64,000 nucleotides of DNA, taken from NCBI RefSeq assembly GCF_042646205.1, contig NZ_JBHRTF010000004.1, forward strand, positions 930,001-994,000. Reading direction: 5' to 3'. The number at the start of each line of letters is the position of its first letter. Position 1 is the stretch's first letter. Source of the DNA: Cellvibrio fontiphilus_A. Its GTDB lineage: Bacteria > Pseudomonadota > Gammaproteobacteria > Pseudomonadales > Cellvibrionaceae. The notes below the pieces were generated by a model. It was not told the origin of the DNA. It ran no database searches and worked only from the letters and a program-made list of their open reading frames with translations. Shown in pieces: positions 34,641-42,494 of the stretch. The translations under genes and the position numbers were made by a program.

Positions 34641-35041
34641 TGGAAAAATTAGTATTAATTATTCATTCGCTTGCAGCTATTGCCATCATCGGTTTAATTT
34701 TGTTGCAACAAGGTAAGGGGGCTGCTGCAGGAGCTTCTTTCGGTGGTGGTGCTTCACAAACTGTTTTCGGTAGTGAAGGTAGTGGAAACTTTTTCACTCG
34801 CGCTACTGCAATAATTGCAACAATATTTTTCTGTACCAGTTTTGGTTTGGCTGTTATAGCTAAAAATCAATCAAAAGTAACTACCCAAGGTCTGGTTGTG
34901 CCAGCAGCCGTGCAGCAGCAAGAGGTTCCTGCTGCTACTGATGTGCCGGCAAGTGAGATTCCCGCTTCTACTACTGTGCCTTCTGATGTGCCTGCAGCGC
35001 AGACTGAAATGACAGATAAGGCTGAAGAGAAAAAGGAGTAA
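34640..35041 (+). CDS. secG: Protein-export membrane protein SecG
   Basis: The product is 133 residues. It is a small subunit of the SecYEG channel. Two membrane helices (about 5-22 and 54-74) flank the conserved LLQQGKGAAAGASFGGGASQTVFGS segment. The C-terminal 50 residues are Pro/Ala/Val-rich and end in Lys/Glu, a low-complexity tail of the kind common in this family. It overlaps the tpiA stop by one base and is followed by tRNA-Leu, the usual order. Confidence 0.95.
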   Translation: MEKLVLIIHSLAAIAIIGLILLQQGKGAAAGASFGGGASQTVFGSEGSGNFFTRATAIIATIFFCTSFGLAVIAKNQSKVTTQGLVVPAAVQQQEVPAATDVPASEIPASTTVPSDVPAAQTEMTDKAEEKKE

Positions 35042-35053
35042 TAAAAAGTTTTT

Positions 35054-35138
35054 GCCCCGGTGGTGGAATTGGTAGACACGCTATGTTGAGGTCGTAGTGG
35101 CGAAAGCTGTGCCGGTTCGAGTCCGGCCCAGGGCACCA
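35054..35138 (+). tRNA. tRNA-Leu (anticodon GAG)
   Basis: The 85 bases fold as a class II tRNA with a variable arm. The anticodon loop TTGAGGT gives GAG, which reads CUC and CUU. The D-arm, the TTCGAGT T-loop and an encoded CCA end are present. The acceptor stem has one mismatch, C5 against A68. It lies after secG as in other gammaproteobacteria and is followed by its own terminator. Confidence 0.95.
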
Positions 35139-35141
35139 AAT

Positions 35142-35172
35142 AAAAAAGCGCTCGTAAAGAGCGCTTTTTTTT
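35142..35172 (+). terminator. Intrinsic terminator after tRNA-Leu
   Basis: AAAAAAGCGCTC and GAGCGCTTTTTTTT pair around a short loop four bases after the tRNA. Confidence 0.95.
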
Positions 35173-35227
35173 CGTCCGTAATTTTTGAATTTTTTGGTGG
35201 CGCATCATTTGGAATGGTTCGCGGTGA

Positions 35228-35983
35228 ATGATCCTTATGTTGAATGAGTATCCTAATCAATATTTGCGTTTGCGTGCGCAACGGCTCGCTCAATCTACCC
35301 GTGAGTTTCTCGCTCGAGGTAAGTCAGTGAAGCGCTGCGATTCATGCCAATTAGCAGAGTTTGCGTGTATATGCCGTTGGCGTCCAACCTTAAATACACG
35401 CGTTGAATTTGTCCTTCTGATGCATAGTGATGAGGTTTTTAAGCCCACGAACACCGGTCGTTTAATTGCCGATGTTTTGCCTGATCAAACTCATGTTTAT
35501 TGCTGGAGTCGCACAGACCCCGATGAAGGTTTGTTAGCCCTTTTGGCGGACAGTCGGCGCCGGTGTGTGTTGGTATTTCCGGCCGAGGTAGCCTCTACTG
35601 CCAGTCATCCTCGAAAGGTGCTATATGAGCTACCTCGAGATGAGCGGGTGATAACTTTTATTCTACTGGATGGAACCTGGAAGCAAAGCGGCAGAATGTT
35701 TCATCTCAGTCGTTGGATGGATAATGTGCCCTGTATTCAATTGCCTGACTCGTTGATGCGCGGCTATGCTGTGCGTAAATCTCATCAAGAGAATTACCTC
35801 TCTACAGCAGAGGCTGCTGCGCTCTGCTTGCATTTGGCTGGCGAGCAGAGTGTGGCTGTAGTCCTAAGCGATTATTTTGAGTTATTTAACATGCATTACC
35901 TTGCCACTCGTGCCAGTCAGCCGCCCGTCATCGGAGAATTGCACCAGCGTTTAATGGCTCACATTCCCGCAGATAAGTACTAA
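35228..35983 (+). CDS. DTW domain protein (tRNA aminocarboxypropyltransferase family)
   Basis: The product is 251 residues. The family signature appears as LLDGTWKQSGRM, the D-x-T-W motif. Nearer the N-terminus CDSCQLAEFACIC gives a CxxC-type zinc-binding cluster. Members such as E. coli TapT add the 3-amino-3-carboxypropyl group to uridine in tRNA; that this one does so is inferred from the family. It stands where the rimP-nusA-infB operon is usually found, just after tRNA-Leu. A bidirectional terminator follows at 36214. Confidence 0.88.
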   Translation: MILMLNEYPNQYLRLRAQRLAQSTREFLARGKSVKRCDSCQLAEFACICRWRPTLNTRVEFVLLMHSDEVFKPTNTGRLIADVLPDQTHVYCWSRTDPDEGLLALLADSRRRCVLVFPAEVASTASHPRKVLYELPRDERVITFILLDGTWKQSGRMFHLSRWMDNVPCIQLPDSLMRGYAVRKSHQENYLSTAEAAALCLHLAGEQSVAVVLSDYFELFNMHYLATRASQPPVIGELHQRLMAHIPADKY

Positions 35984-36213
35984 GAAAAGAAGAAATCGCC
36001 CTTGGGTTCTAGTGACGATTTCCTACAAAGATTAGTGAATTTTGCCACTGTTGAAGTCAGTCCTATTGCTGGAAAATGGCATCTAACAAGGAGGTAGTCA
36101 GGGAGGGTTAGTTGGCCAAGCAGGGTCAAAGGAAGCGCCTAATTTACACGCTCATTCATCTTTTATGAAAGTAAATACTTTGTTAGCGACAGGAAGCCTG
36201 CTAATGAGTGCAT

Positions 36214-36257
36214 AACCAAAAAACGGGATTAGCAATCGCTAATGCCGTTTTTTGGTT
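36214..36257. terminator. Bidirectional terminator between the DTW and DUF3530 genes
   Basis: A long stem pairs AACCAAAAAACGG with CCGTTTTTTGGTT, with a second ATTAGC/GCTAAT inside. The A and T runs allow it to act for both convergent genes. The 230 bases before it, after the DTW gene, show nothing I can name. Confidence 0.9.
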
Positions 36258-37369
36258 TATGGGGTTGTTGTTGGTGATGATTCATCTTTCGACAGTTTTT
36301 TCTCGGTACCCTTGGCGTGCTTCTGCATAAACCCTCTGACTCGTCCCAGTAGAAAGCTCTGGAAATCGCCTTCTGTTGCATTTGGCTGATTATCAAGCCT
36401 CAGTTGGAAGTACTTTTCCATCTTCTGGCGCATGGCTACAGCTCTGTGTAGATCGCGTACCCTGAGTTGCTCTTCATCATCGGGTGCAAAAAATAGATCC
36501 ATAAACGGCAACTCGCGCGAACTAAATATACGCTCCAGCTCCTCTTGGTCGAGTGGCTCTAACGATTGCAAGTTGGTAAGGATGACGGCCCTTAACCGGC
36601 TGGTTGTCGTCTCTGAACCGGTTGGAATCTCTTTGTGAAAAGGTTCCAGCTTAATCAGGCTGTGATATGCGCTACTGTTGTCGGTGAGGAGTACAAGGTT
36701 TAACTGATTGTTTTTGGTTAAATACTGAACTGCCGCATCGAGATAAGCTGCAATCAGTTGCTCTCTTGCGATATGTGCTGAGCTTGCGTTTGAACTTGAG
36801 ATTTTTTCATCGGTTGAATTGTTTGCTACTGGAAACGCTGGCTGTGTTTCTGGATCAGTCTCAGCCGAGTTTTCACTGGATGCGGAAGAAAATGATCTGC
36901 CGGGAATCGGTGTTATTGTTTTCTGCGGCATCGCCAAGGCTAGTGTTTCCCAGCCATAGCGAGGCAGATTAACACGCAAATTTTCCAGTGTGGCTGGCCA
37001 GTGTTGCGGATCTTCTGCAGCGTGAAGCAAAATCAAAGTCCCAAAAGTCGATTTGGCTTCAGTTATTCGATGCATTGCCAATATTTTTCCGTATTCTGTA
37101 TCTAACCATAGGCTTTCTTCAGGCAGGGCGTTGGCTATAAGTGTTTTATCGCGCATGGGGCGCGATTCATAAGGCGGAGGTGCTGCGGACGAGCTTGTGT
37201 TTGCCTGAGTTTCGGTTTGCGCTTGGTTTGGTGATGCTTCAGTTGTTGGCTGGGTATCAGCGGTAGGCTCTTGGGCGTAACTCTCGAATGTCAGGCATAT
37301 CAACACCAATAGCACGTAGTGAAGGTGGCGTACCTTGATTGGTAGGCGTGGATGAGTGGCTAGTCGCAT
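36257..37369 (-). CDS. DUF3530 family exported protein
   Basis: The product is 370 residues. A signal peptide (about 20-37, ending SYAQE) precedes a Thr/Gln/Ala/Pro-rich linker. The body has LWLDTEYGKILAMHR and TLILLHAAEDPQHWPATL, which match DUF3530, an alpha/beta-hydrolase-like family; the usual nucleophile elbow is not evident. A second low-complexity insert lies at about 150-190. I start at the ATG at 37369 with AAGG upstream; an in-frame TTG at 37384 is the alternative. It is divergent from rpe. No function is established. Confidence 0.8.
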   Translation of the reverse strand: MRLATHPRLPIKVRHLHYVLLVLICLTFESYAQEPTADTQPTTEASPNQAQTETQANTSSSAAPPPYESRPMRDKTLIANALPEESLWLDTEYGKILAMHRITEAKSTFGTLILLHAAEDPQHWPATLENLRVNLPRYGWETLALAMPQKTITPIPGRSFSSASSENSAETDPETQPAFPVANNSTDEKISSSNASSAHIAREQLIAAYLDAAVQYLTKNNQLNLVLLTDNSSAYHSLIKLEPFHKEIPTGSETTTSRLRAVILTNLQSLEPLDQEELERIFSSRELPFMDLFFAPDDEEQLRVRDLHRAVAMRQKMEKYFQLRLDNQPNATEGDFQSFLLGRVRGFMQKHAKGTEKKLSKDESSPTTTP

Positions 37370-37409
37370 GGTTTGGCCTTGCAAGCTGTAGGTTGTACCG
37401 CTTTTCGCC

Positions 37410-37415
37410 TAGAAT
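37410..37415 (+). promoter_or_regulatory. Putative -10 box of rpe
   Basis: TAGAAT is followed by GCGG about 33 bases before the rpe start. There is no clear -35. Confidence 0.3.
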
Positions 37416-37447
37416 GCGGTCTGATGTTGATAGATATCGGAATTTTT

Positions 37448-38137
37448 ATGCAGAACTTTAAGCGTGATTACAAAATTGCACCGTCAATCCTCTCTGCTGA
37501 CTTCGCCCGTTTGGGGGCCGAAGTAGATGCTGTCTTGGAGGCCGGCGCCGACTTTATTCATTTTGATGTCATGGATAATCATTATGTTCCCAATCTCACT
37601 ATTGGCCCTATGGTCTGTAAAGCCTTACGTAATTATGGTGTGAGCGCTCCCATAGATGTGCACTTGATGGTTGAGCCCGTGGATGATCTGATCGTGCAGT
37701 TTGCTGATGCCGGTGCTACTTATATTACTTTTCACCCCGAAGCATCGCGTCATCTTGATCGTTCACTGCAGTTGATTAAAGATCATGGATGTAAAGCCGG
37801 TTTGGTACTGAATCCCGCTAGCTCACTTGAGCATATTCACTATGTGCTGGATAAGCTCGATATGTTATTGCTGATGTCAGTCAATCCCGGTTTTGGTGGG
37901 CAGAAATTCATTCCTTATGTGCTTGATAAGCTACGAGCTGCGCGCGCATTGATTGATGCCTCTGGCTTGCCCATTCGTTTGGAGGTAGATGGTGGCGTGG
38001 GCCTTGCTAATATTCGCGAAGTGGCTGAGGCCGGTGCGGATACTTTTGTTGCTGGCTCTGCGATTTTTAATGCACCAGACTACAACGCGGTGATTGCAGC
38101 AATGAGAGCTCAGTTGGCATTGGTTCAAGTTTCCTGA
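37448..38137 (+). CDS. rpe: Ribulose-phosphate 3-epimerase
   Basis: The product is 229 residues. It interconverts ribulose-5-phosphate and xylulose-5-phosphate in the pentose phosphate pathway. IAPSILSADFARLG, HFDVMDNHYVPNLT, HLMVEPVDD, MSVNPGFGGQKF and EVDGGVG are all intact. I start at the ATG at 37448 with GGAA upstream; 37424 is an in-frame alternative. In Pseudomonas the next genes are gph and trpE; here gph is missing and trpE follows after 283 bases. Confidence 0.97.
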   Translation: MQNFKRDYKIAPSILSADFARLGAEVDAVLEAGADFIHFDVMDNHYVPNLTIGPMVCKALRNYGVSAPIDVHLMVEPVDDLIVQFADAGATYITFHPEASRHLDRSLQLIKDHGCKAGLVLNPASSLEHIHYVLDKLDMLLLMSVNPGFGGQKFIPYVLDKLRAARALIDASGLPIRLEVDGGVGLANIREVAEAGADTFVAGSAIFNAPDYNAVIAAMRAQLALVQVS

Positions 38138-38220
38138 TCAACCGTCTGGGGCCGATGCTGAGGGTAGGCATGTACAAATTAATTCAGTACACTTGCCCTC
38201 AAATCCATAGGAATTTTCCC

Positions 38221-38280
38221 GTGAACAATTTCAACATTCAAGAGTTCGCCTGTCTCCTCATCGCCCGATGGCGGCGCTAG
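38221..38280 (+). CDS. Candidate leader peptide upstream of trpE
   Basis: A 19-residue reading frame runs from GTG 38221 to TAG, with TAGGAA seven bases upstream. It reads MNNFNIQEFACLLIARWRR, with one Trp codon three codons before the stop. Six bases after its stop a nine-pair stem-loop (GGCTGTATA/TATGCAGCC, 38287-38308) follows. This layout resembles translational attenuation of trp genes, which has been described for trpE and trpGDC in Pseudomonas putida. However, no T-run terminator precedes trpE, and there is only one Trp codon, so it is a candidate and not a demonstrated attenuator. Confidence 0.45.
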   Translation: MNNFNIQEFACLLIARWRR

Positions 38281-38286
38281 TCCAAT

Positions 38287-38407
38287 GGCTGTATACCTAT
38301 ATGCAGCCTCTCCGCTCGCTGTTTGCACTAGATTAGCTCTGGTAACAGCAATCAAATGAATATCCAATTCCAGATAATGATAAGGCTTGCCTCAAAATCA
38401 GGTAAGC
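38287..38407 (+). promoter_or_regulatory. Structured leader of trpE
   Basis: A nine-pair stem-loop lies at 38287-38308. A weaker hairpin (GCTTGCCT at 38385-38392 with AGGTAAGC at 38400-38407) ends two bases before the trpE ribosome site AAAGG. Neither is followed by a T run. If they form, they could affect translation of trpE instead of termination. Confidence 0.4.
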
Positions 38408-38420
38408 AAAAGGTAATTTC

Positions 38421-39914
38421 ATGAACGCCGAACAATTTGCTCAATTAGCTGCGCAAGGCTACAACCGTATTCCGGTAATGCGTGAAGTGCTGGCTGATTT
38501 GGATACGCCACTTTCATCCTATCTCAAACTTGCCGCCGGTTCTTATTCTTATTTGTTTGAGTCTGTCCAGGGGGGCGAAAAATGGGGTCGATATTCCATG
38601 ATAGGCCTACCTGCACGCACAGTTTTAAAAGCCTTTGGTGACATAATCACCGTAGAGCGTGATGGCAAAATTATAGAGACTCACGAATGTGCAGATGCTC
38701 TTGAATTTGTTGAGGCTTTCAAGGAGCGTTATCGTGCGCCTGAACTGCCAGGGTTGCCTCGATTTACTGGTGGTTTGGTAGGCTACTTTGCTTACGATTG
38801 TGTGCGTTACGTAGAGCCGCATTTAAAAATAACCACACCCAAAGACGTAATAGGCACTCCGGATATTTTGTTGAGCGTATCTGATGAGGTGCTGATTTTT
38901 GATAATCTTGCCGGCAAATTAATTTTTGTGATCCATGCCAATCCTGAAGTGGAAAACGCTTACATCAAAGCTAATGAGCGATTAGATCAACTTGAAGAAA
39001 AGTTGCGCGGTGAAATTCCAGCTACGCCCAGTTTATCTCTTGGTAATAACGGTAACAGCGAGCCACAGTTTGTCTCTAATTGTGGCGAAGCAAGCTTTCA
39101 CGGCTATGTTAATAAAATAAAAGAATACATATTGGCAGGTGACACCATGCAAGTTGTTGTGTCGCAGCGCATGTCAATTGATTTCTCCGGTGAGCCCATC
39201 AACCTTTATCGCGCCCTGCGTAATCTGAATCCATCGCCCTACATGTATTTTATGGATTTAGGAGATCATCACGTAGTAGGTTCCAGTCCGGAAATTCTAG
39301 CGCGATTGGAAGATGGCGAAGTTACTGTTCGACCTATTGCGGGTACTCGTCGTCGTGGGCGTACCCAAGAGGAAGACAAGGCTCTGGAAGTTGAATTGGT
39401 TAATGACCCCAAGGAAGTTGCTGAGCATTTAATGTTGATTGATCTTGGGCGTAATGATGTTGGGCGTGTAGCGAAAATAGGCAGTGTAAAACTCACCGAT
39501 AAAATGGTCGTTGAGCGCTATTCTCACGTCATGCATATCACTTCCAATGTTACAGGGAAATTAAAAGATGGCTTGCGTGCAATGGATGTACTGCGAGCCG
39601 CACTGCCCGCTGGGACCTTGAGTGGTGCTCCAAAGATCAGAGCAATGGAAATCATTGATGAATTGGAGCCGGAAAAGCGTGGTATTTACGGTGGAGCAGT
39701 GGGCTACATCTCCTGGAACGGTAATATGGACACTGCTATCGCAATTCGTACTGCGGTAATTAAAAACGGCAAACTTTATGTGCAGGCAGGTGCAGGTGTT
39801 GTTGCTGATTCTATTCCTGCGCTGGAGTGGAAAGAAACCATGAATAAGGCACGTGCTATTTTTAAAGCCGTGGATATGGTGGGTGAATCTGCAGTGAAAG
39901 GCGGTGCACAATGA
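38421..39914 (+). CDS. trpE: Anthranilate synthase component I
   Basis: The product is 497 residues. It makes anthranilate from chorismate with ammonia supplied by TrpG. The regulatory LFES motif (SYSYLFESVQGGEKWGRYS) that binds tryptophan is intact. The C-terminal chorismate-binding domain has RPIAGTRRRGRT, MLIDLGRNDVGRV and LPAGTLSGAPKIRAMEII. It starts at the ATG at 38421 with AAAGG upstream. It overlaps trpG by four bases (ATGA), so the two subunits are made together. Confidence 0.98.
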   Translation: MNAEQFAQLAAQGYNRIPVMREVLADLDTPLSSYLKLAAGSYSYLFESVQGGEKWGRYSMIGLPARTVLKAFGDIITVERDGKIIETHECADALEFVEAFKERYRAPELPGLPRFTGGLVGYFAYDCVRYVEPHLKITTPKDVIGTPDILLSVSDEVLIFDNLAGKLIFVIHANPEVENAYIKANERLDQLEEKLRGEIPATPSLSLGNNGNSEPQFVSNCGEASFHGYVNKIKEYILAGDTMQVVVSQRMSIDFSGEPINLYRALRNLNPSPYMYFMDLGDHHVVGSSPEILARLEDGEVTVRPIAGTRRRGRTQEEDKALEVELVNDPKEVAEHLMLIDLGRNDVGRVAKIGSVKLTDKMVVERYSHVMHITSNVTGKLKDGLRAMDVLRAALPAGTLSGAPKIRAMEIIDELEPEKRGIYGGAVGYISWNGNMDTAIAIRTAVIKNGKLYVQAGAGVVADSIPALEWKETMNKARAIFKAVDMVGESAVKGGAQ

Positions 39915-40492
39915 TTTTAATGATTGATAACTACGATTCGTTTACCTACAACCTGGTGCAGTATTTTGGTGAGCTGGGTGCTGACATAAAAGTTGTTCGC
40001 AATGATGAAATCACTCTGGATGAAATCGCCGCGCTTGCGCCAGAAAAAATTGTTATATCTCCTGGCCCCTGCACGCCGACAGAAGCAGGTGTCTCGGTGG
40101 ATACGATTAAAAATTTTGCCGGTAAGATTCCTATTCTTGGCGTGTGTTTAGGGCATCAAAGTATTGGGCAGGCGTTAGGTGGCAAGGTTATTCGTGCCCC
40201 GTTTGTAATGCATGGTAAAACCTCGGCGGTTTACCACAATAACAAGGGCATTTTTCACGGCCTGAAAAATCCGTTTCAAGCTACGCGTTATCACTCTTTG
40301 GTAATAGAAAAGGAAACTCTGCCTGATTGTCTGGAAATTACGGCTTGGACGCAAAATGAAGATGGCAGCATGGCCGAGATTATGGGTGTTAAACATAAAA
40401 CTCTGGCGATTGAAGGTGTGCAATTTCACCCCGAATCCATTCTGACTGAACATGGTCACGATATGCTGAGTAATTTTTTAAAGGCATATTAA
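39911..40492 (+). CDS. trpG: Anthranilate synthase component II (glutamine amidotransferase)
   Basis: The product is 193 residues. It hydrolyses glutamine for TrpE. The DNYDSFTYNLVQY start, nucleophile Cys79 in GVCLGHQSIGQAL and the His-Glu pair in VQFHPESILTEHG are intact. The same type of subunit can also serve as PabA in folate synthesis, but its coupling to trpE points to tryptophan. trpD follows after 72 bases that hold a small hairpin. Confidence 0.97.
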   Translation: MILMIDNYDSFTYNLVQYFGELGADIKVVRNDEITLDEIAALAPEKIVISPGPCTPTEAGVSVDTIKNFAGKIPILGVCLGHQSIGQALGGKVIRAPFVMHGKTSAVYHNNKGIFHGLKNPFQATRYHSLVIEKETLPDCLEITAWTQNEDGSMAEIMGVKHKTLAIEGVQFHPESILTEHGHDMLSNFLKAY

Positions 40493-40520
40493 TATTGAAT
40501 TTTGTTCCCGATGAATTACC

Positions 40521-40542
40521 AACGTCTGCGTTTGGAGACGTT
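40521..40542 (+). other. Hairpin between trpG and trpD
   Basis: AACGTCT and AGACGTT pair around an eight-base loop, followed by TATTCTAAG. It might be a processing or weak termination point; it lacks a real T run. Confidence 0.35.
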
Positions 40543-40564
40543 TATTCTAAGAAGGTAAATGGCA

Positions 40565-41596
40565 ATGGATATCAAACAAGCCTTAACAAAATTAGTGGCG
40601 CGAATTGATTTAACCACCGAAGAAATGATTTCCGTGATGCGGACTGTAATGACTGGTGGTGCAACGCCAGCGCAAATAGGTGGTTTCCTGGTTGCATTGC
40701 GCATGAAGGGTGAAACACTGGACGAGATTACTGGTGCCGCCATGGTTATGCGCGAGTTGGCTACACCAGTTAGCATAGATGTAGATTATTTGGTGGATAC
40801 CTGCGGTACTGGTGGCGATGGTGCTAATTTATTTAATGTTTCTACCGCCAGTGCCTTTGTGGTAGCCGCCGCCGGTGGCCGTGTTGCAAAACATGGTAAT
40901 CGCTCGGTTTCCAGTTCAACAGGTAGTGCAGATGTGCTGGAGGCTGCAGGTATTAAGTTGGATATAACTGCTGAACAAGTTGCTCGCTGTGTGCGTGAAA
41001 TTGGTGTTGGATTTATGTTTGCTCCTGCACATCATAGCGCTATGCGTCATGCCATAGGCCCGCGCAAAGAATTGGGCATGCGCACCATTTTCAATATGCT
41101 TGGTCCTATGACCAATCCAGCTAATGTTAAACGTCAGGTGATCGGTGTATTTAACGGTGAGCTTTGCAAACCCATGGCTGAGGTTTTAGGGCGTCTGGGC
41201 AGCGAACATGTGATGGTTGTGCATGCTAAAGATGGTTTGGATGAGATCAGTTTGGCAACCGAAACCCAAATCGCTGAGCTAAAAAATGGTGAGATTCGCG
41301 AATACATTATCAAACCGGAAGATTTTGGTATGCAGTCCAAAAGTTTGATTGGCTTGAGTGTATCCAACGCGGAAGATTCATTGTTATTGATTCGCGATGC
41401 GCTGGGAAATCGCCGCGGTCAATATGCTGAAAAAGCAGCCGATATAATTGCACTCAATGCTGGTGCTGCCATATATGTCAGTGGCGTGGCAGCCAGTTTG
41501 TCGGATGGTGTAGAAATGGCACGCGATGCAATTGGCAGCAGCTTAGCGGGTGAAAAGATTCGCGAGTTAGCTGCTTTCACTCAATATCTTGAATAA
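40565..41596 (+). CDS. trpD: Anthranilate phosphoribosyltransferase
   Basis: The product is 343 residues. It adds phosphoribosyl to anthranilate. The PRPP loop VDTCGTGGDGANLFNVST and KHGNRSVSSSTGSADVLEA are intact, as are the later metal-binding DGLDEIS and the NMLGPMTNPA segment. I start at the ATG at 40565, nine bases after GAAGG; the ATG at 40559 is too close to that site. trpC follows at 27 bases. Confidence 0.97.
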   Translation: MDIKQALTKLVARIDLTTEEMISVMRTVMTGGATPAQIGGFLVALRMKGETLDEITGAAMVMRELATPVSIDVDYLVDTCGTGGDGANLFNVSTASAFVVAAAGGRVAKHGNRSVSSSTGSADVLEAAGIKLDITAEQVARCVREIGVGFMFAPAHHSAMRHAIGPRKELGMRTIFNMLGPMTNPANVKRQVIGVFNGELCKPMAEVLGRLGSEHVMVVHAKDGLDEISLATETQIAELKNGEIREYIIKPEDFGMQSKSLIGLSVSNAEDSLLLIRDALGNRRGQYAEKAADIIALNAGAAIYVSGVAASLSDGVEMARDAIGSSLAGEKIRELAAFTQYLE

Positions 41597-41623
41597 CTCT
41601 ATTTATTGTTTCTGGAAAAGTCC

Positions 41624-42421
41624 ATGACAGATACACCAACGGTGCTGCGTAAAATTATTGCGCGCAAATGGGAAGAAATTGCAGAGCGTAAAGCGCTTGT
41701 TTCACTTGATATGCTCAAAGAGAAAGCAGCACAACAACCCCCTGCACGCGGGTTTGTGCGCGCGATTGAAGAAAAAATCAGTCAGGGTAAGGCGGCAGTA
41801 ATTGCCGAAATCAAAAAGGCTTCACCCAGCAAAGGGGTTATTCGTGAGCACTTCGTGCCGGACGAAATTGCACGTTCCTATGAGCAGGGCGGGGCAGCAT
41901 GTCTATCGGTGTTAACCGATATCGATTTCTTTCAAGGCGCTGACGAATACCTGCAACAGGCGCGTGCCGCGGTAAATTTGCCGGTAATCCGCAAAGATTT
42001 TTTAGTGGACGAATATCAAATATATGAAGCTCGCGCTATGGGGGCTGACTGCGTATTACTGATTGTGGCAGCACTTTCTGTTGAAAAATTGGTTGAATTA
42101 AACAATCTTGCGCAGGCAATTGGTCTGGATGTGTTGGTTGAAGTACACGATGCAAATGAGCTTGATATTGCACTCACGCTGCCAAATAAGCTCATCGGGA
42201 TTAACAACCGCAATCTACATACCTTTGATGTGTCACTCGAAACAACGTTTAACTTGCTCGATAAGATTAGCACTGAAAGAATTGTTGTTACTGAGAGCGG
42301 CATATTATCGCCGGCTGATGTTACTGCTATGCGTAGCAGGAATGTGAATGCCTTTTTAGTCGGAGAGGCATTTATGCGTGCGGATGAACCCGGTGTTGCG
42401 CTACATAATTTTTTTGCTTGA
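41624..42421 (+). CDS. trpC: Indole-3-glycerol phosphate synthase
   Basis: The product is 265 residues. It closes the indole ring in the fourth step. It is monofunctional, with no TrpF domain. The start region TVLRKIIARKWEEI, the catalytic AEIKKASPSKGVIRE, VIRKDFLVDEYQIYEARAMGAD and IGINNRNLHTFDV are intact. I start at the ATG at 41624; an in-frame codon at 41606 has no better site. trpF, trpB and trpA are not in the window. A bidirectional terminator follows. Confidence 0.97.
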   Translation: MTDTPTVLRKIIARKWEEIAERKALVSLDMLKEKAAQQPPARGFVRAIEEKISQGKAAVIAEIKKASPSKGVIREHFVPDEIARSYEQGGAACLSVLTDIDFFQGADEYLQQARAAVNLPVIRKDFLVDEYQIYEARAMGADCVLLIVAALSVEKLVELNNLAQAIGLDVLVEVHDANELDIALTLPNKLIGINNRNLHTFDVSLETTFNLLDKISTERIVVTESGILSPADVTAMRSRNVNAFLVGEAFMRADEPGVALHNFFA

Positions 42422-42437
42422 GTGGTGACATAGCGCC

Positions 42438-42474
42438 CCAATAAAAAGCCCGCTGCTAGCGGGCTTTTTATTGG
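42438..42474. terminator. Bidirectional terminator between trpC and vfr
   Basis: CCAATAAAAAGCCCGCT pairs with AGCGGGCTTTTTATTGG around a short loop. The A and T runs on both sides suit both convergent genes. Confidence 0.95.
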
Positions 42475-42494
42475 AATTAATCTACAGCTTTTGA

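Noticed and set aside
38179..38367. A 62-codon minus-strand frame between rpe and trpE
   Set aside because: It begins with TTG and has no convincing ribosome site, and it lies over the candidate trpE leader. The composition looks somewhat protein-like, so I cannot fully exclude it.
38385..38407. A classical intrinsic terminator (attenuator) before trpE
   Set aside because: The hairpin is followed by AAAAGG and not by a T run, so it should not terminate transcription.
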